Source: a cyanobacterium endosymbiont of Rhopalodia gibberula
GTDB lineage: Bacteria; Cyanobacteriota; Cyanobacteriia; Cyanobacteriales; Microcystaceae
Length of the DNA stretch: 64,000 nt
NCBI RefSeq assembly: GCF_003574135.1
Contig: NZ_AP018341.1
Location: 1,736,001-1,800,000, forward strand
Direction: 5' to 3'
Each line of letters opens with the position of its first letter. Within the stretch, counting starts at the first letter, position 1. A model generated the notes under the pieces. That model was not told the origin of the DNA. It ran no database searches and saw only the letters and a list, made by a program, of their open reading frames with translations. This document shows, one piece after another, positions 32,022 to 41,298 of this stretch. The position numbers and the translations under genes were made by a program.

Positions 32022-32904
32022 ATTTTTTTTAAGTAGTGAATCTATGATTTATAGTAAATAATATTAGCTCTTCTAGACTGAGTATGCTAGGTTGGCGACA
32101 AACAGATTTAAAAACTCTCATATCAACTGGATTTACGTAATAATTTCAAAAGAATATTTTTAACTTTTTTTGTTATGCTGTTGTCACAGCGAGTCTAAAA
32201 AAGTCATAAAACTGCATTATTTTACACAGTCATAATCAATTTGTAAGTTAAAAATTAAAGAATTGTATTGTACGATTTACCTGCTAACCCCAATAATAAA
32301 TCTGAGGCTTTTATCAAAATTCTAAATACTCAACTTGTTGCTCTTAAAAGTAATGACAAGTAAAAAGTAGATACAGAGTTTTTCTTAAAAAAGAATTTAA
32401 TTTAAAAATTTTTCCCTATAGGTTCAATAAATTGATCGGGGGAGACCAGTTAAATTATTATTGTGTCTTAATATAGAAAACTTCTCTCAGAGGCTATATC
32501 TTGCTTTTTATGACAGACCATCTTCTGTTTTGTCGCTCAGTAAAGTCATGCTTTCCAATAGACTAAATTTTCCACAGGTTTGGCTAAAATATCGACAGTC
32601 CTCTCCCCAAAGTTAATGTTGAATATTTGTAATTTTGCTACTCCGAATATCTTTATTATGTCTGTAATTAATAGATTTTTGTAAAAAACTCCTCTGTTTG
32701 ACTTATTATCTACCTCTCAATATTAATTGTACTCAACTTAAGTAACAAAACTAAGATTTACTTCGATTTTAATAAATAAAAAATGCTAAATTTAATTGCC
32801 TGGGAACTAGAGGTGGAGACATTATTCTGATAATATTTAAGGATATTCAAAAGTATTAATGTAATTATTGCCTACTCATAAATTATAATGGATGCTTAAA
32901 TTCG
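32022..32904. other. Intergenic, 880 bp, with one repeat element
   Basis: Divergent spacer between the aldo/keto reductase and folC. It contains the inverted-repeat copy at 32064-32206, close to the reductase start. No other structure or gene fragment recognised. Confidence 0.5.
32064..32206 (-). repeat. MITE-like inverted-repeat element, copy D
   Basis: Left end TTAGCTCTTCTAGACTGAGT (32064-32083); right end GCGAGTCTAAAAAAGTCAT (to 32206). Read on the minus strand, it gives TGACTTTTTTAGACTCGCTG, then TGACAACAGCATAACAAAAA, clearly the start of copy A. About 143 bp with a shorter interior than copies A and B. Confidence 0.65.
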
Positions 32905-34134
32905 GTGACTATTAATTCCTTACTACAATCTTTTAAACTTATGGGAGTGACTCTGGGGTTAGACCGAATTCAATCCCTATTGAGATCCTTGGATAATCCT
33001 CACCATTGTTTTCCTATTGTTCATGTTGGGGGAACTAATGGCAAAGGGTCTGTTTGTGCTTATCTTTCTTCTACATTAATTGAAGCTGGTTATCGGGTTG
33101 GACGTTATACTTCGCCTCATTTAGTTGACCCCACAGAAAGAATTTGTATCAATAATCGACCTATTTCTGAAACAGACTTTGAAAGAATTCTTATTAAAAT
33201 TAAAAATCTTAGCTATTTCTATAAAAATAAACCAAGTCTATTTGAAGCAATTACTGCAGCAGCATGGGTTTATTTTGCTCAGAAAAAAGTAGAAATTGCT
33301 GTTATTGAAGTAGGATTAGGAGGGCGGTTAGATGCAACTAATATTTGTAACAATCCCTTAGTTACAGTTATTACATCTATTAGTCGAGAACATTGGCAAA
33401 TACTAGGTCCAACGCTGGCTGATATTGCTTACGAGAAAGGAGGTATTTTGAAACCCAAATGTCCTGCCGTTATTGGACAACTTCCGTCAGAAGCAGAAAC
33501 GGTCATTAGAGCTCGTATTAAAGCGTTAAATTGTCCTTCACTCTGGGTTAAACCTGCCATAGCTATTAAAGAAAATTGGGGGAAATATCAAGATATCAGC
33601 TATCCTTTACCCTTATTAGGAAAAGTTCAATTAATGAATTCTGCTTTAGCAATTGCAACCTTAAAAGTCTTACAGAAAAAGGGATGGAAAATTCCATTAG
33701 TTGCTATTCAAAAAGGAATAAAAAATACTCAGTGGTTGGGAAGGTTACATTGGACAAAATGGCGTGATGTCTCTATTTTAATTGATGGAGCACATAATGG
33801 AGCAGCAGCCACCGCTCTACGAGATTATGTAGATACATTAAATAAACCGATCACTTGGGTAATGGGAATTTTATCTACAAAAGATCATGATAAAATCTTC
33901 GAAGCTTTATTGCGACCACAGGATAATTTATATTTAGTTCCTGTTCCTGATCATCAAACTGCAAATCCAGAAGACTTAGCCTTGTTGGCAAATCAAATTT
34001 GTTCTCAGTTGAGCAATATTAAAATATTTTTTGATGTTTTTCAAGCGTTAGATAGAGCTGTTGATGATTCTGAACATACGATTATCCTTTGTGGTTCTCT
34101 TTATTTAATTGGTTACTTTTTAAGGCAACTTTAG
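32905..34134 (+). CDS. folC: Folylpolyglutamate synthase / dihydrofolate synthase
   Basis: Adds glutamate to dihydropteroate and to folates. 409 residues from GTG 32905. P-loop GTNGKGS at 43-49; then YTSPHLVDPTERI, EVGLGGRLDATN and DGAHNGAAA, the conserved Mur-ligase-like landmarks. Complete to the C-terminus. Together with folB and glyA it indicates a working folate route. The next gene starts 51 bp on, same strand. Confidence 0.94.
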   Translation: MTINSLLQSFKLMGVTLGLDRIQSLLRSLDNPHHCFPIVHVGGTNGKGSVCAYLSSTLIEAGYRVGRYTSPHLVDPTERICINNRPISETDFERILIKIKNLSYFYKNKPSLFEAITAAAWVYFAQKKVEIAVIEVGLGGRLDATNICNNPLVTVITSISREHWQILGPTLADIAYEKGGILKPKCPAVIGQLPSEAETVIRARIKALNCPSLWVKPAIAIKENWGKYQDISYPLPLLGKVQLMNSALAIATLKVLQKKGWKIPLVAIQKGIKNTQWLGRLHWTKWRDVSILIDGAHNGAAATALRDYVDTLNKPITWVMGILSTKDHDKIFEALLRPQDNLYLVPVPDHQTANPEDLALLANQICSQLSNIKIFFDVFQALDRAVDDSEHTIILCGSLYLIGYFLRQL

Positions 34135-34224
34135 CTATGAGTCCTGTTGATAAGTATAGAATGATAAGCCGGGGAAAATCATTAGATGAATAATTTTATT
34201 GGATTGCAGAACTTAGTTACTTTT

Positions 34225-35958
34225 ATGTACAAACGAGGTCTAACTTTTATTCTCACTTTTTTATGTTTTTTACCTCTAACAAGTTGCATCACAACAGGCA
34301 ATACTAATCAAGCAGTCTTCTCTTGGATCAGTGATCCTAAAACTTTTAATGCTGTGCTTAATAGTTCTTCTCCAAGCATTTTTCAATATACTTATGAAGG
34401 ACTAATTTCAGAAAATCCTATCACTGGTATTAAAGAACCTGCTTTAGCAGAAGGTTGGGATATTTCCGATGATCAATTACGAATTATCTTTACCTTAAGA
34501 GAAGATTTAAAATGGTCAGATGGTGAACCATTAACGGCTGATGATGTAGTTTTTACTTATAATGACTTATATCTCAATAAAGAAATACCTAATAATTATC
34601 GAGATAGTTTTCGAATAGGACGGGAAGGAACATTCCCTAAGATTAAAAAACTTGATAACCGGCGTATTGAATTTCAAATCAATGAACCATTTGCACCTTT
34701 TTTAGATAATGCAAGTGTTCCAATTTTACCAGCTCATATTTTAAAAAAAACATTAACTCAAAGAGGAAGTGATGGTAACCTAGCTTTCCTCTCAACTTGG
34801 GGAACCGATACACTTCCTGAAAAAATTATTGTCAATGGACCTTATAAACTAAAAGATTATATAACAAGTCAACGAGTTATCTTTGAAAAAAATCCTTTTT
34901 ATTGGAAAAAAGATAAACAAGGAAATCAACTTCCTAATATTGATCGAGTCGTTTTTGCAATTGTGGAGTCCACTGACACATCTTTGTTGCAATTTCGCTC
35001 AGGAAGTTTAGATTCTATTGGTATCACTCCCGAATATTTTCCATTATTAAAACGGGAAGAAAATCGAGGTAATTTCACCATTTACAATGGAGGTCCTGCT
35101 TACGGAACTACATTTATTTCATTTAATCTAAATAAAGGAAAACGAGAAGGTAAACCTTTAGTAAATCCCATAAAATCAGAGTGGTTTAACAACTTAAATT
35201 TTAGAAGAGCAGTTGCTTATGCTATTGATCGTCCCCGTATTATTAATAATATTTATCGTGGGTTAGGTGCATCTCAAAATACTCAAATATCTGTACAAGC
35301 TCCTTATTATGACAAGTCTATTAAGGGCTATGAGTTTAATCTTGATAAAGCCAGAGAATTACTTAAACAAGAAGGCTTTTTTTTAAATAAAAAAGGAGAA
35401 CTTTTTGATAAAAAAGGTAATAGAGTTCAGTTTAGTTTAATTACCAATGCGGGAAATAAAATTAGAGAAGCAATAGGAGCGCAAATTAAAGAGGATTTAA
35501 GAAAACTGGGAATAAAAGTTGATTTTAGTCCTTTAGCGTTTAATGTATTGATTGATAAGTTAAGTAATTCCTTGGATTGGGAGGCTCATATCATTGGATT
35601 TACTGGTGGAAATGAACCTCACGCCCCTAATATTTGGTATACCGACGGCAACTTACATATGTTTAATCAAAAACCCCAAGTAGGGCAAAAACTCATTACT
35701 GGACGGGTTGTTACAGACTGGGAAAAAGAAATTGAACAATTATATTTGGCAGGGGCACAAACATTAGATCGAGAAAAACGCAAAGAAATTTATAGCAAGG
35801 CACAACAATTAGTCTCGCAATATGTTCCATTTATCTATTTAGTTAATCCTTATTCATTAGAGGCTGTTAGAAATCGCTTTAAAGGAATTGAATATTCCCC
35901 GTTGGGAGGAGCATTTTGGAATATTGAAAATATCTCAGTTCAAGAAATTAGTGAATGA
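34225..35958 (+). CDS. Peptide/nickel-type ABC transporter substrate-binding lipoprotein
   Basis: Periplasmic binding protein of family 5 (SBP_bac_5). From the ATG at 34225 there is a classic lipoprotein signal, MYKRGLTFILTFLCFLPLTSC, with the lipobox LTSC and Cys at residue 21. An earlier in-frame ATG at 34186 adds 13 residues and spoils the signal, so I prefer 34225. Family features: EGLISENPITGIKEPALAEG, KWSDGEPLTADDVVFTYND, NLNFRRAVAYAIDRPRII. 577 residues. No permease or ATPase genes adjoin it; the rest of the transporter must be elsewhere or lost. Substrate unknown. Confidence 0.87.
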   Translation: MYKRGLTFILTFLCFLPLTSCITTGNTNQAVFSWISDPKTFNAVLNSSSPSIFQYTYEGLISENPITGIKEPALAEGWDISDDQLRIIFTLREDLKWSDGEPLTADDVVFTYNDLYLNKEIPNNYRDSFRIGREGTFPKIKKLDNRRIEFQINEPFAPFLDNASVPILPAHILKKTLTQRGSDGNLAFLSTWGTDTLPEKIIVNGPYKLKDYITSQRVIFEKNPFYWKKDKQGNQLPNIDRVVFAIVESTDTSLLQFRSGSLDSIGITPEYFPLLKREENRGNFTIYNGGPAYGTTFISFNLNKGKREGKPLVNPIKSEWFNNLNFRRAVAYAIDRPRIINNIYRGLGASQNTQISVQAPYYDKSIKGYEFNLDKARELLKQEGFFLNKKGELFDKKGNRVQFSLITNAGNKIREAIGAQIKEDLRKLGIKVDFSPLAFNVLIDKLSNSLDWEAHIIGFTGGNEPHAPNIWYTDGNLHMFNQKPQVGQKLITGRVVTDWEKEIEQLYLAGAQTLDREKRKEIYSKAQQLVSQYVPFIYLVNPYSLEAVRNRFKGIEYSPLGGAFWNIENISVQEISE

Positions 35959-36102
35959 GAAAGTTAAAAACCAAAGTTATAACACTCTATGTTTAAAAAA
36001 ATAGTATCGATGTATTTTTGGTGAAAGTAATCTAAGGATGAAGACTCCTTTTAACTACTTTGTACAAACTAAATCAGACCTAGAGTTAATTAAGTTATAT
36101 GA

Positions 36103-36148
36103 AACTTTTAGCAACGAAACCTAACATTAGGTTTTGTTGCTAAAAGTT
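36103..36148. repeat. Near-perfect palindrome, 22-bp arms, 2-base centre
   Basis: Left arm 36103-36124 begins AACTTTTAGCAACG; right arm 36127-36148 is its reverse complement with a single G-T wobble mismatch. The centre is CA. No U-tract follows on either strand, so it is not an ordinary terminator. It could be a transposon end, a cruciform-forming site or a fold-back duplication. Confidence 0.8.
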
Positions 36149-36593
36149 AGGTTCTCATGTCCATAAAACAATACCCACTTGCCACAATTAAGAATATAAG
36201 AATAATCCCGACCTCTGTGCTCTGTAATACAAACATGCTGAAGTTGACTGTTTAGTCTACTGCCTTTAGATGATTGATTAATTGTGTTCAGCATCTCATA
36301 CCGATGACTAGATGATATTTGTCGGATATAGAAACAACACAATCGACTTATGTACTAAACTTTACTGAACAATTCTTTGATAATGACTCTGATGCAATAG
36401 CAGAATCGACTGTCATTTCCTTAGACATAGCCAACACATACCATAAATTATGGTAGCGGTCTTTTATTTTCTTGTTGAAATACCTGAAGCTATTGCCTAT
36501 GTGATTGTCCTCACGCCCTATGTTCTCTAGTCCACTATGTATGGACATATAATCTGTGCGGATGCTCGTTTCGCATTCAATGGCGAATTTCAC
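36127..36593 (-). other. Two adjoining unidentified short ORFs (possible remnant of a foreign insert)
   Basis: Minus-strand ORFs 36593-36348 (81 codons, MKFAIECETSIRTDYMSIHS...) and 36342-36127 (71 codons, ending GHENLTFSNKT inside the palindrome) lie five bases apart. Their composition is less AT-rich than flanking spacers. The first has a Tyr/Arg/Lys-rich stretch (FRYFNKKIKDRYHNLWYVL) that vaguely recalls transposases, but I see no DDE or HUH motif. Not called as genes. Confidence 0.3.
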
Positions 36594-37404
36594 AACTATG
36601 ACTCGGCTGATATGTCTTAAATATTAAACTGCAATGATATACAATGAATTAGTAAGCTCAAAAGAACCAAACGGAAAAACTGCTCAGTCAAACTTCCTTA
36701 TCAAATAAAAACTTGACATCGATTAATTAGTTGAGTTTTCCTGAAAATTCTTCCTTCTATAAGATTGGCAATATCTCGCGATTTAATCAGACAATTTCCT
36801 TTAGTAGATAGAGAAAATTTAGTTAATTGATAAGGACGGTAAACTAAATCTATACCAATCTAGATTTTAATTTTTAGTCCAGTTTTTTAATTAATTAAAT
36901 TTGTTAGTCAATAGGTTTTTTCTTCATTCTTTTTGTTTCATACTCTTACCCTTAAGATTTTTAATCCTTTTTTTCTAGTTCATCATATTTTTAGAAATTA
37001 TCTAACTTATAATTAGAGTTTATTTCTATAGTAATAGCGCTTTTTTAAGAGTTCGCCCCTAGGACACTTTTTCAAGTACATTGTATCTACTTAATTCCAC
37101 ATAATTTTAATTTTTTAGGTGTTTACTTTTTGTTTTAAGTGAACGAATATGTGGAGCTAACTGATATTTTCTATGCATCGTCTCTATTTAAAGTATTGGC
37201 CTCTTATTAAAAAGATTTTTTGACAACTATTTGACAACTAAATTTTAGGATAAAAATTAGAGAATAAATAAAAAAATAGTTAAGATTTTTCCTATTTTAT
37301 TAGAGCGAGCAAGTATTTGATCGTATTTGACTACTAAAGATAGTTATTATATTTGTCTACCCTACAATATTAATTGTTTCAAAAATTTTTTAATAATTCA
37401 ATTT

Positions 37405-37821
37405 TTACAAGTTACATTTCTTCAAATATCTTTCAATCAACACAATAGCCACAATATCGTCAATAGGACGGGAAGGAAACCTCATGCCGAGAGGAATTAC
37501 CCGAGTAAGTCCTTGAAGTGGATACATTTCCCAATAGCGATCACGAGCTTCTAAACTACTATTACGTTCATCAACCATTTCAATAGAAACGGAAGAGGAA
37601 AGTTCACTTTCTAATTGTTTTTTCCACTGTTTAGATGTCGTTTGATTACCCATCACTAATAAGGTGATTGGGAACTGTTTACAAAGAGATTGTAAAGTAG
37701 CGACTACATCTTTAGAATTGACCACTTGATGATAAGGGAATTGTCCTTGATCATTCCTTACTGCAATACCACATTTATCTCGTCCGGGGTCAAATCCAAT
37801 AATCATCTTAGGTTTCTTCAA
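37405..37821 (-). CDS. YqgF/RuvX-like (RNase H-fold) resolvase or pre-16S rRNA nuclease
   Basis: 138 residues with the RNase H fold of YqgF: IIGFDPGRDKCGIAV at residues 7-21 with the first acidic residue D11, LLVMGNQT, VDERNSS, and the C-terminal PIDDIVAI. It is a divergent cyanobacterial variant; pre-16S rRNA processing is the family role, but this copy may differ from the main yqgF. It follows the DUF3084 gene by 39 bp on the same strand, a pairing I recall as common in cyanobacteria. Confidence 0.82.
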   Translation of the reverse strand: MKKPKMIIGFDPGRDKCGIAVRNDQGQFPYHQVVNSKDVVATLQSLCKQFPITLLVMGNQTTSKQWKKQLESELSSSVSIEMVDERNSSLEARDRYWEMYPLQGLTRVIPLGMRFPSRPIDDIVAIVLIERYLKKCNL

Positions 37822-37860
37822 ATATTAACTATTAAATATTAACTATTAACCATCAACTAT

Positions 37861-39330
37861 TCAAGTACCCAAAATAACTTCACCGTCTTTAGTCCCAATT
37901 AAGCGAATTTTAAGAGGTCCAATAGTATAGGTTTCTTCAGCCGCAATCGCTTTAATTTCATCCAGTCCTTCCTCCCTGGCACTGATTTCTTCAATGAAAT
38001 TAACAATAGTTTTTAACCGTCCATCTTCAACCTGAATATTACCTACTACGCCAGCACGACGGGCACGAAATTGGGTTGCTGCTAATAAGATATCAATACG
38101 TTGTTGAATATTTTCTTCAGTAATATCAGAGGTGTCAATAGAAACCCTAGCAATCGTTTCTTCTTGATTAAAAATCTTTTGATTAACTACAATATCAGCA
38201 AAAACTCTCACCTCTTTCTCTCCTTCGACATAATTACCAGCCGAAATAATTCTTACTACAAAATTTTGATCTTCTTTGAGTTGTTGAGTTAATTGTTGTA
38301 CTTGAGCTTTAGTGATTTTTACTACTCGTTCTGATGGTTTGACATCATTACTGCCAACCGCCTCAATAGCTGATTCATTAGCACGTCTAAGTAGTTCATC
38401 CACTACTTGAAGAACTGCGTTAGGAGAGACAATTCGAACGGCTCCTAATGCTAACACCTGTCCTCGAACAATAGCAATTTGGCGTCCTCGTAATTCTTGA
38501 TATGTTTGATAGTATTGCTCTAAAACTTGCACTGCTCTTTTAAGAAATGTTAATTGAGATTCTAATTTATTTAGTTGGGATTCTCTATTTCTTAAAGCAA
38601 AATCTTTTTGATTGATTGTTTTGTCAAGTTTGGCAATTTTACTATCTCGTTGTTCTATTTCAGTTTGTAATTGATTTTGCCGGTTTTCTAGAGATTTAAA
38701 ACGAGTTTCAAGTTCTTGTAAATGAGTTTGTCTTTGTTGAAGAATTCGATTTTGAACTGCAATTTTTTTCTGACCTTTTTTTAGTTCTTCATCTCTAGCA
38801 CGAACCTGTTCATGAAGTTGAGTAATTTGTTTATCAAGCCTAGTTTTACTCTCTAAAAGTTCCTTGCGTTCCTTAAGAAGAGTTTGAATATCTTTTTTTA
38901 ATTTTTTCGCTTGATCGGAAACAGATTTCAGTTTAGCTTTAGCATCTTTGAAATTCTCGTTGATGGACTGAAGACGTCGTTGGGCGATATTTTGTAATTC
39001 TTGAGCAGTTCTGAATTCTTGGGCTACGTCTTGTTTTTCTCGAGAAACCTTTTCTAAATCGGACTGAGCAGTTCGTAACTGTTCGAGAATTTCATCAAGA
39101 CGAAACAGCCCTTCGCGCAATGACTTACTAAAAGTAAATAAAATACCTAGAGTAGATCCTGCAATCAGGGTTCCAGTTAATACTGTTACGACAATAGCTG
39201 TATCCTTCGGACGGAGATTCCATAAACGAAGTCGAGCTTTACCTACTTTAGTGCCTAAGCGATCGCCCAAGGCAGCGATTAAACCCCCGAGGATGAGAAT
39301 CGCTGCAATTAAGATATAAGCACTGGTCAT
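37861..39330 (-). CDS. DUF3084 coiled-coil membrane protein
   Basis: 489 residues. Two membrane helices near the N-terminus (about 1-24 and 45-69) are followed by a long coiled coil, about 75-275, rich in Gln, Glu, Lys and Arg. A mixed alpha/beta C-terminal domain follows (QIAIVRGQVLALGAVRIV, ... TYTIGPLKIRLIGTKDGEVI). DUF3084 is cyanobacterial and of unknown function. It sits 25 bp behind ntcA, same strand, so co-transcription with the nitrogen regulator is likely. Confidence 0.9.
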   Translation of the reverse strand: MTSAYILIAAILILGGLIAALGDRLGTKVGKARLRLWNLRPKDTAIVVTVLTGTLIAGSTLGILFTFSKSLREGLFRLDEILEQLRTAQSDLEKVSREKQDVAQEFRTAQELQNIAQRRLQSINENFKDAKAKLKSVSDQAKKLKKDIQTLLKERKELLESKTRLDKQITQLHEQVRARDEELKKGQKKIAVQNRILQQRQTHLQELETRFKSLENRQNQLQTEIEQRDSKIAKLDKTINQKDFALRNRESQLNKLESQLTFLKRAVQVLEQYYQTYQELRGRQIAIVRGQVLALGAVRIVSPNAVLQVVDELLRRANESAIEAVGSNDVKPSERVVKITKAQVQQLTQQLKEDQNFVVRIISAGNYVEGEKEVRVFADIVVNQKIFNQEETIARVSIDTSDITEENIQQRIDILLAATQFRARRAGVVGNIQVEDGRLKTIVNFIEEISAREEGLDEIKAIAAEETYTIGPLKIRLIGTKDGEVILGT

Positions 39331-39355
39331 TGGTGATCAAGGATGATTGAATGGG

Positions 39356-40033
39356 TTAGGTAAATTGTTGACTGAGGGCGACAGGGTTATGAACAGTAAT
39401 TTTTTTCTTATAAATAGAAATCATCTCTTCTTGACGTAAATCTCCTAAAAGACGAGTAACAGTAACACGGGTTGAACCAATAGCTTCAGCGATCGCCTGA
39501 TGGGATAACTTTAAATCAATACGAATTCCCTCAGAAGTAGGAACCCCAAAATCCCTACATAAAATCAACAAAAAACTGACAAGACGTGAACCCATATCAC
39601 GATGTGCCAAGGTTTCGATCATCATTTCTGTTTGTAAAATCCGTGAAGATAACCCTTGAAGCATCAAAATAGACAAATCAGGCTCTCTTTTGAGAGCTTG
39701 CTCCACTTGCTCGATCGGAGCAGACAATAATTCTACACGAGTAAAGGCGACTGCATGGTAAAAGCGATCTGAGCGTTGTCCCGTAATTAGGGACAAAACC
39801 CCAAAGACACTATTCTCACGCAACAAAGCTACAGTAATTTCTTCCCCAGCTTCATAAACACGGGAAAGTTTGACTGCTCCTTTCAATAAAAAGTAGACTC
39901 TTTCGGCCGGATCACCTGGAAAAAAAATTGTTTTACCTCGTTCAAAGGCTTCAACGAAAGGGGGATAGGCACCGCCACCAATACGGCGAAAAACGGCTGC
40001 CAGGGGTTTATCTTGAGACAAGGATACTTCCAT
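39356..40033 (-). CDS. ntcA: Global nitrogen regulator NtcA
   Basis: CRP-family transcription factor that senses 2-oxoglutarate and activates nitrogen-assimilation genes. 225 residues from ATG 40033; a GTG directly before it is also in frame. Effector domain [20 protein letters not shown], dimer helix [20 protein letters not shown], and DNA-recognition helix [20 protein letters not shown] are near-identical to free-living cyanobacteria, as is the end [16 protein letters not shown]. Such conservation in an eroding genome implies strong selection. First gene of ntcA-DUF3084-yqgF-like; divergent from fabI. Confidence 0.98.
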   Translation of the reverse strand: MEVSLSQDKPLAAVFRRIGGGAYPPFVEAFERGKTIFFPGDPAERVYFLLKGAVKLSRVYEAGEEITVALLRENSVFGVLSLITGQRSDRFYHAVAFTRVELLSAPIEQVEQALKREPDLSILMLQGLSSRILQTEMMIETLAHRDMGSRLVSFLLILCRDFGVPTSEGIRIDLKLSHQAIAEAIGSTRVTVTRLLGDLRQEEMISIYKKKITVHNPVALSQQFT

Positions 40034-40097
40034 CACACTTTGATATTAAGGGCGGTAAGTTATAGACTCTATTTAACAGACAGGTGATTGTTAACTT

Positions 40098-40115
40098 CAG
40101 TATAGACACAATACT
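40098..40115 (-). promoter_or_regulatory. Candidate NtcA-type palindrome upstream of ntcA
   Basis: AGTATAGACACAATACT contains GTA-N9-TAC (40100-40114) with symmetric flanks, one base longer than the consensus GTA-N8-TAC. It lies 66 bp before the ntcA ATG, and a TTAAAT or TAGAGT -10-like box lies about 24-29 bases further on. Autoregulation of ntcA is known in free-living species. Spacing is not ideal, so this is tentative. Confidence 0.35.
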
Positions 40116-40265
40116 TTAATCTATCTTCAGAGGTTTTTGCTACGTTTTGCTTCACAATGTTTCTATTGGGATGAAAAGTTCCCAGTTCTGTGAAGATTAT
40201 ACTTACCCATCTTAAACAGTGGAAGACTTCATTCGCTAAAAATTGCACAATTGTTGATAATAATT

Positions 40266-41042
40266 ATGTTAGATCTCACTGGAAAAAACGCGCTAGTAAC
40301 CGGAATTGCTAATAGTCGCTCTATTGCTTGGGGTATTGCCCAACAAATTCATAAAGCCGGGGCAAATCTTGGTGTTACCTTTTTACCGGATGAAAAGGGT
40401 CGTTTTGAAAGAAAAGTCCGGGATGTTGTAGAACCTCTAAATCCATCTATTTTTGTCGCCTGTGATGTTCAAAATGAATCTCAAGTGAAGGCAACTTTTC
40501 AAGTCGTGGCAAATACTTGGGATAAACTCGATATTCTTATCCATTGTCTGGCCTTTGCAGATAAAGAAGGATTAACAGGAGATTTTAGTGGGGTGTCCCG
40601 TGAAGCTTTTTCCAAATCTTTAGAAATTAGTACCTTTTCTTTGGCCAACATGACTAAATATGCTAAGCCCTTAATGATCGATGGGGGGAGTATCGTCACC
40701 CTCACCTATATAGGTGGGGTCAAAGTAATTCCTAATTATAATTTAATGGGAGTGGCTAAGGCAGGTTTAGAAATGAGTGTGCGTTATTTGGCGTCTGAAT
40801 TGGGCTCTAATAACATTCGCATTAACGCTATTTCTGCAGGTCCTATTCGTACTTTAGCTTCATCAGCAGTAGGAGGTATTCTCGATATGATTCACCACGT
40901 GGAAAAAGTTGCTCCCCTTAAGCGAACCGTCACCCAATTAGAAGTAGGTAATGCAGCAGCTTTCTTATGTAGTGATCTCGCTAGTGGCATTACAGGACAG
41001 GTACTCTACGTAGATGCTGGTTATGAAATAATGGGGATGTGA
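40266..41042 (+). CDS. fabI: Enoyl-[acyl-carrier-protein] reductase (NADH)
   Basis: Last reductive step of the fatty-acid elongation cycle. 258 residues from the ATG at 40266 (MLDLTGKNALVTGIANSRSI); a TTG at 40251 adds five residues. SDR fold with the FabI-type catalytic Y-x6-K (YNLMGVAK) and SAGPIRTLASSAV. Divergent from ntcA with a shared 232-bp promoter region. Followed about 220 bp later by an intrinsic terminator. Confidence 0.96.
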   Translation: MLDLTGKNALVTGIANSRSIAWGIAQQIHKAGANLGVTFLPDEKGRFERKVRDVVEPLNPSIFVACDVQNESQVKATFQVVANTWDKLDILIHCLAFADKEGLTGDFSGVSREAFSKSLEISTFSLANMTKYAKPLMIDGGSIVTLTYIGGVKVIPNYNLMGVAKAGLEMSVRYLASELGSNNIRINAISAGPIRTLASSAVGGILDMIHHVEKVAPLKRTVTQLEVGNAAAFLCSDLASGITGQVLYVDAGYEIMGM

Positions 41043-41260
41043 CTCATCCCCATTATTAATTTGGATAGAAGAATGGGGAAAGACAATTAGCAAATATCTA
41101 AGTTAGATTTAAATTGAATCTCTCAATACCAGGGACAGAATTTGATTAGAAGTTTGTCTTAACTGTACATACAAATTGTATGAATAGCTGAATAATTTTC
41201 AGTAGGATGACTTTAAAGCCGAAAAACTATTACCAAACAAAACTTCAGGAAAGTAAATCG

Positions 41261-41298
41261 GGAAAACTCCAATTTTTTGGGTAGTTTTCCATTTTTTT
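41261..41298 (+). terminator. Strong intrinsic terminator downstream of fabI
   Basis: GGAAAACT (41261-41268) pairs with AGTTTTCC (41283-41290); an inner CCAA/TTGG extends the stem past a small bulge. ATTTTTTT follows at 41291-41298. It ends plus-strand transcription either of fabI with a 220-base 3' UTR or of an unannotated short transcript in between. Confidence 0.75.

Larger units (their letters stand above)
35959..37404. other. Intergenic, 1.45 kb, with a palindrome and an unusual island
   Basis: Contains the 46-bp palindrome at 36103-36148 and a somewhat GC-richer stretch 36150-36600 with two abutting minus-strand ORFs of unknown kind, both listed separately. From 36600 to 37404 the sequence is AT-rich and I see no gene. 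Confidence 0.45.

Noticed and set aside
36127-36593. IS1-type transposase
   Set aside because: A Tyr/Lys/Arg-rich stretch suggested it, but no catalytic motif or matching ends could be found.
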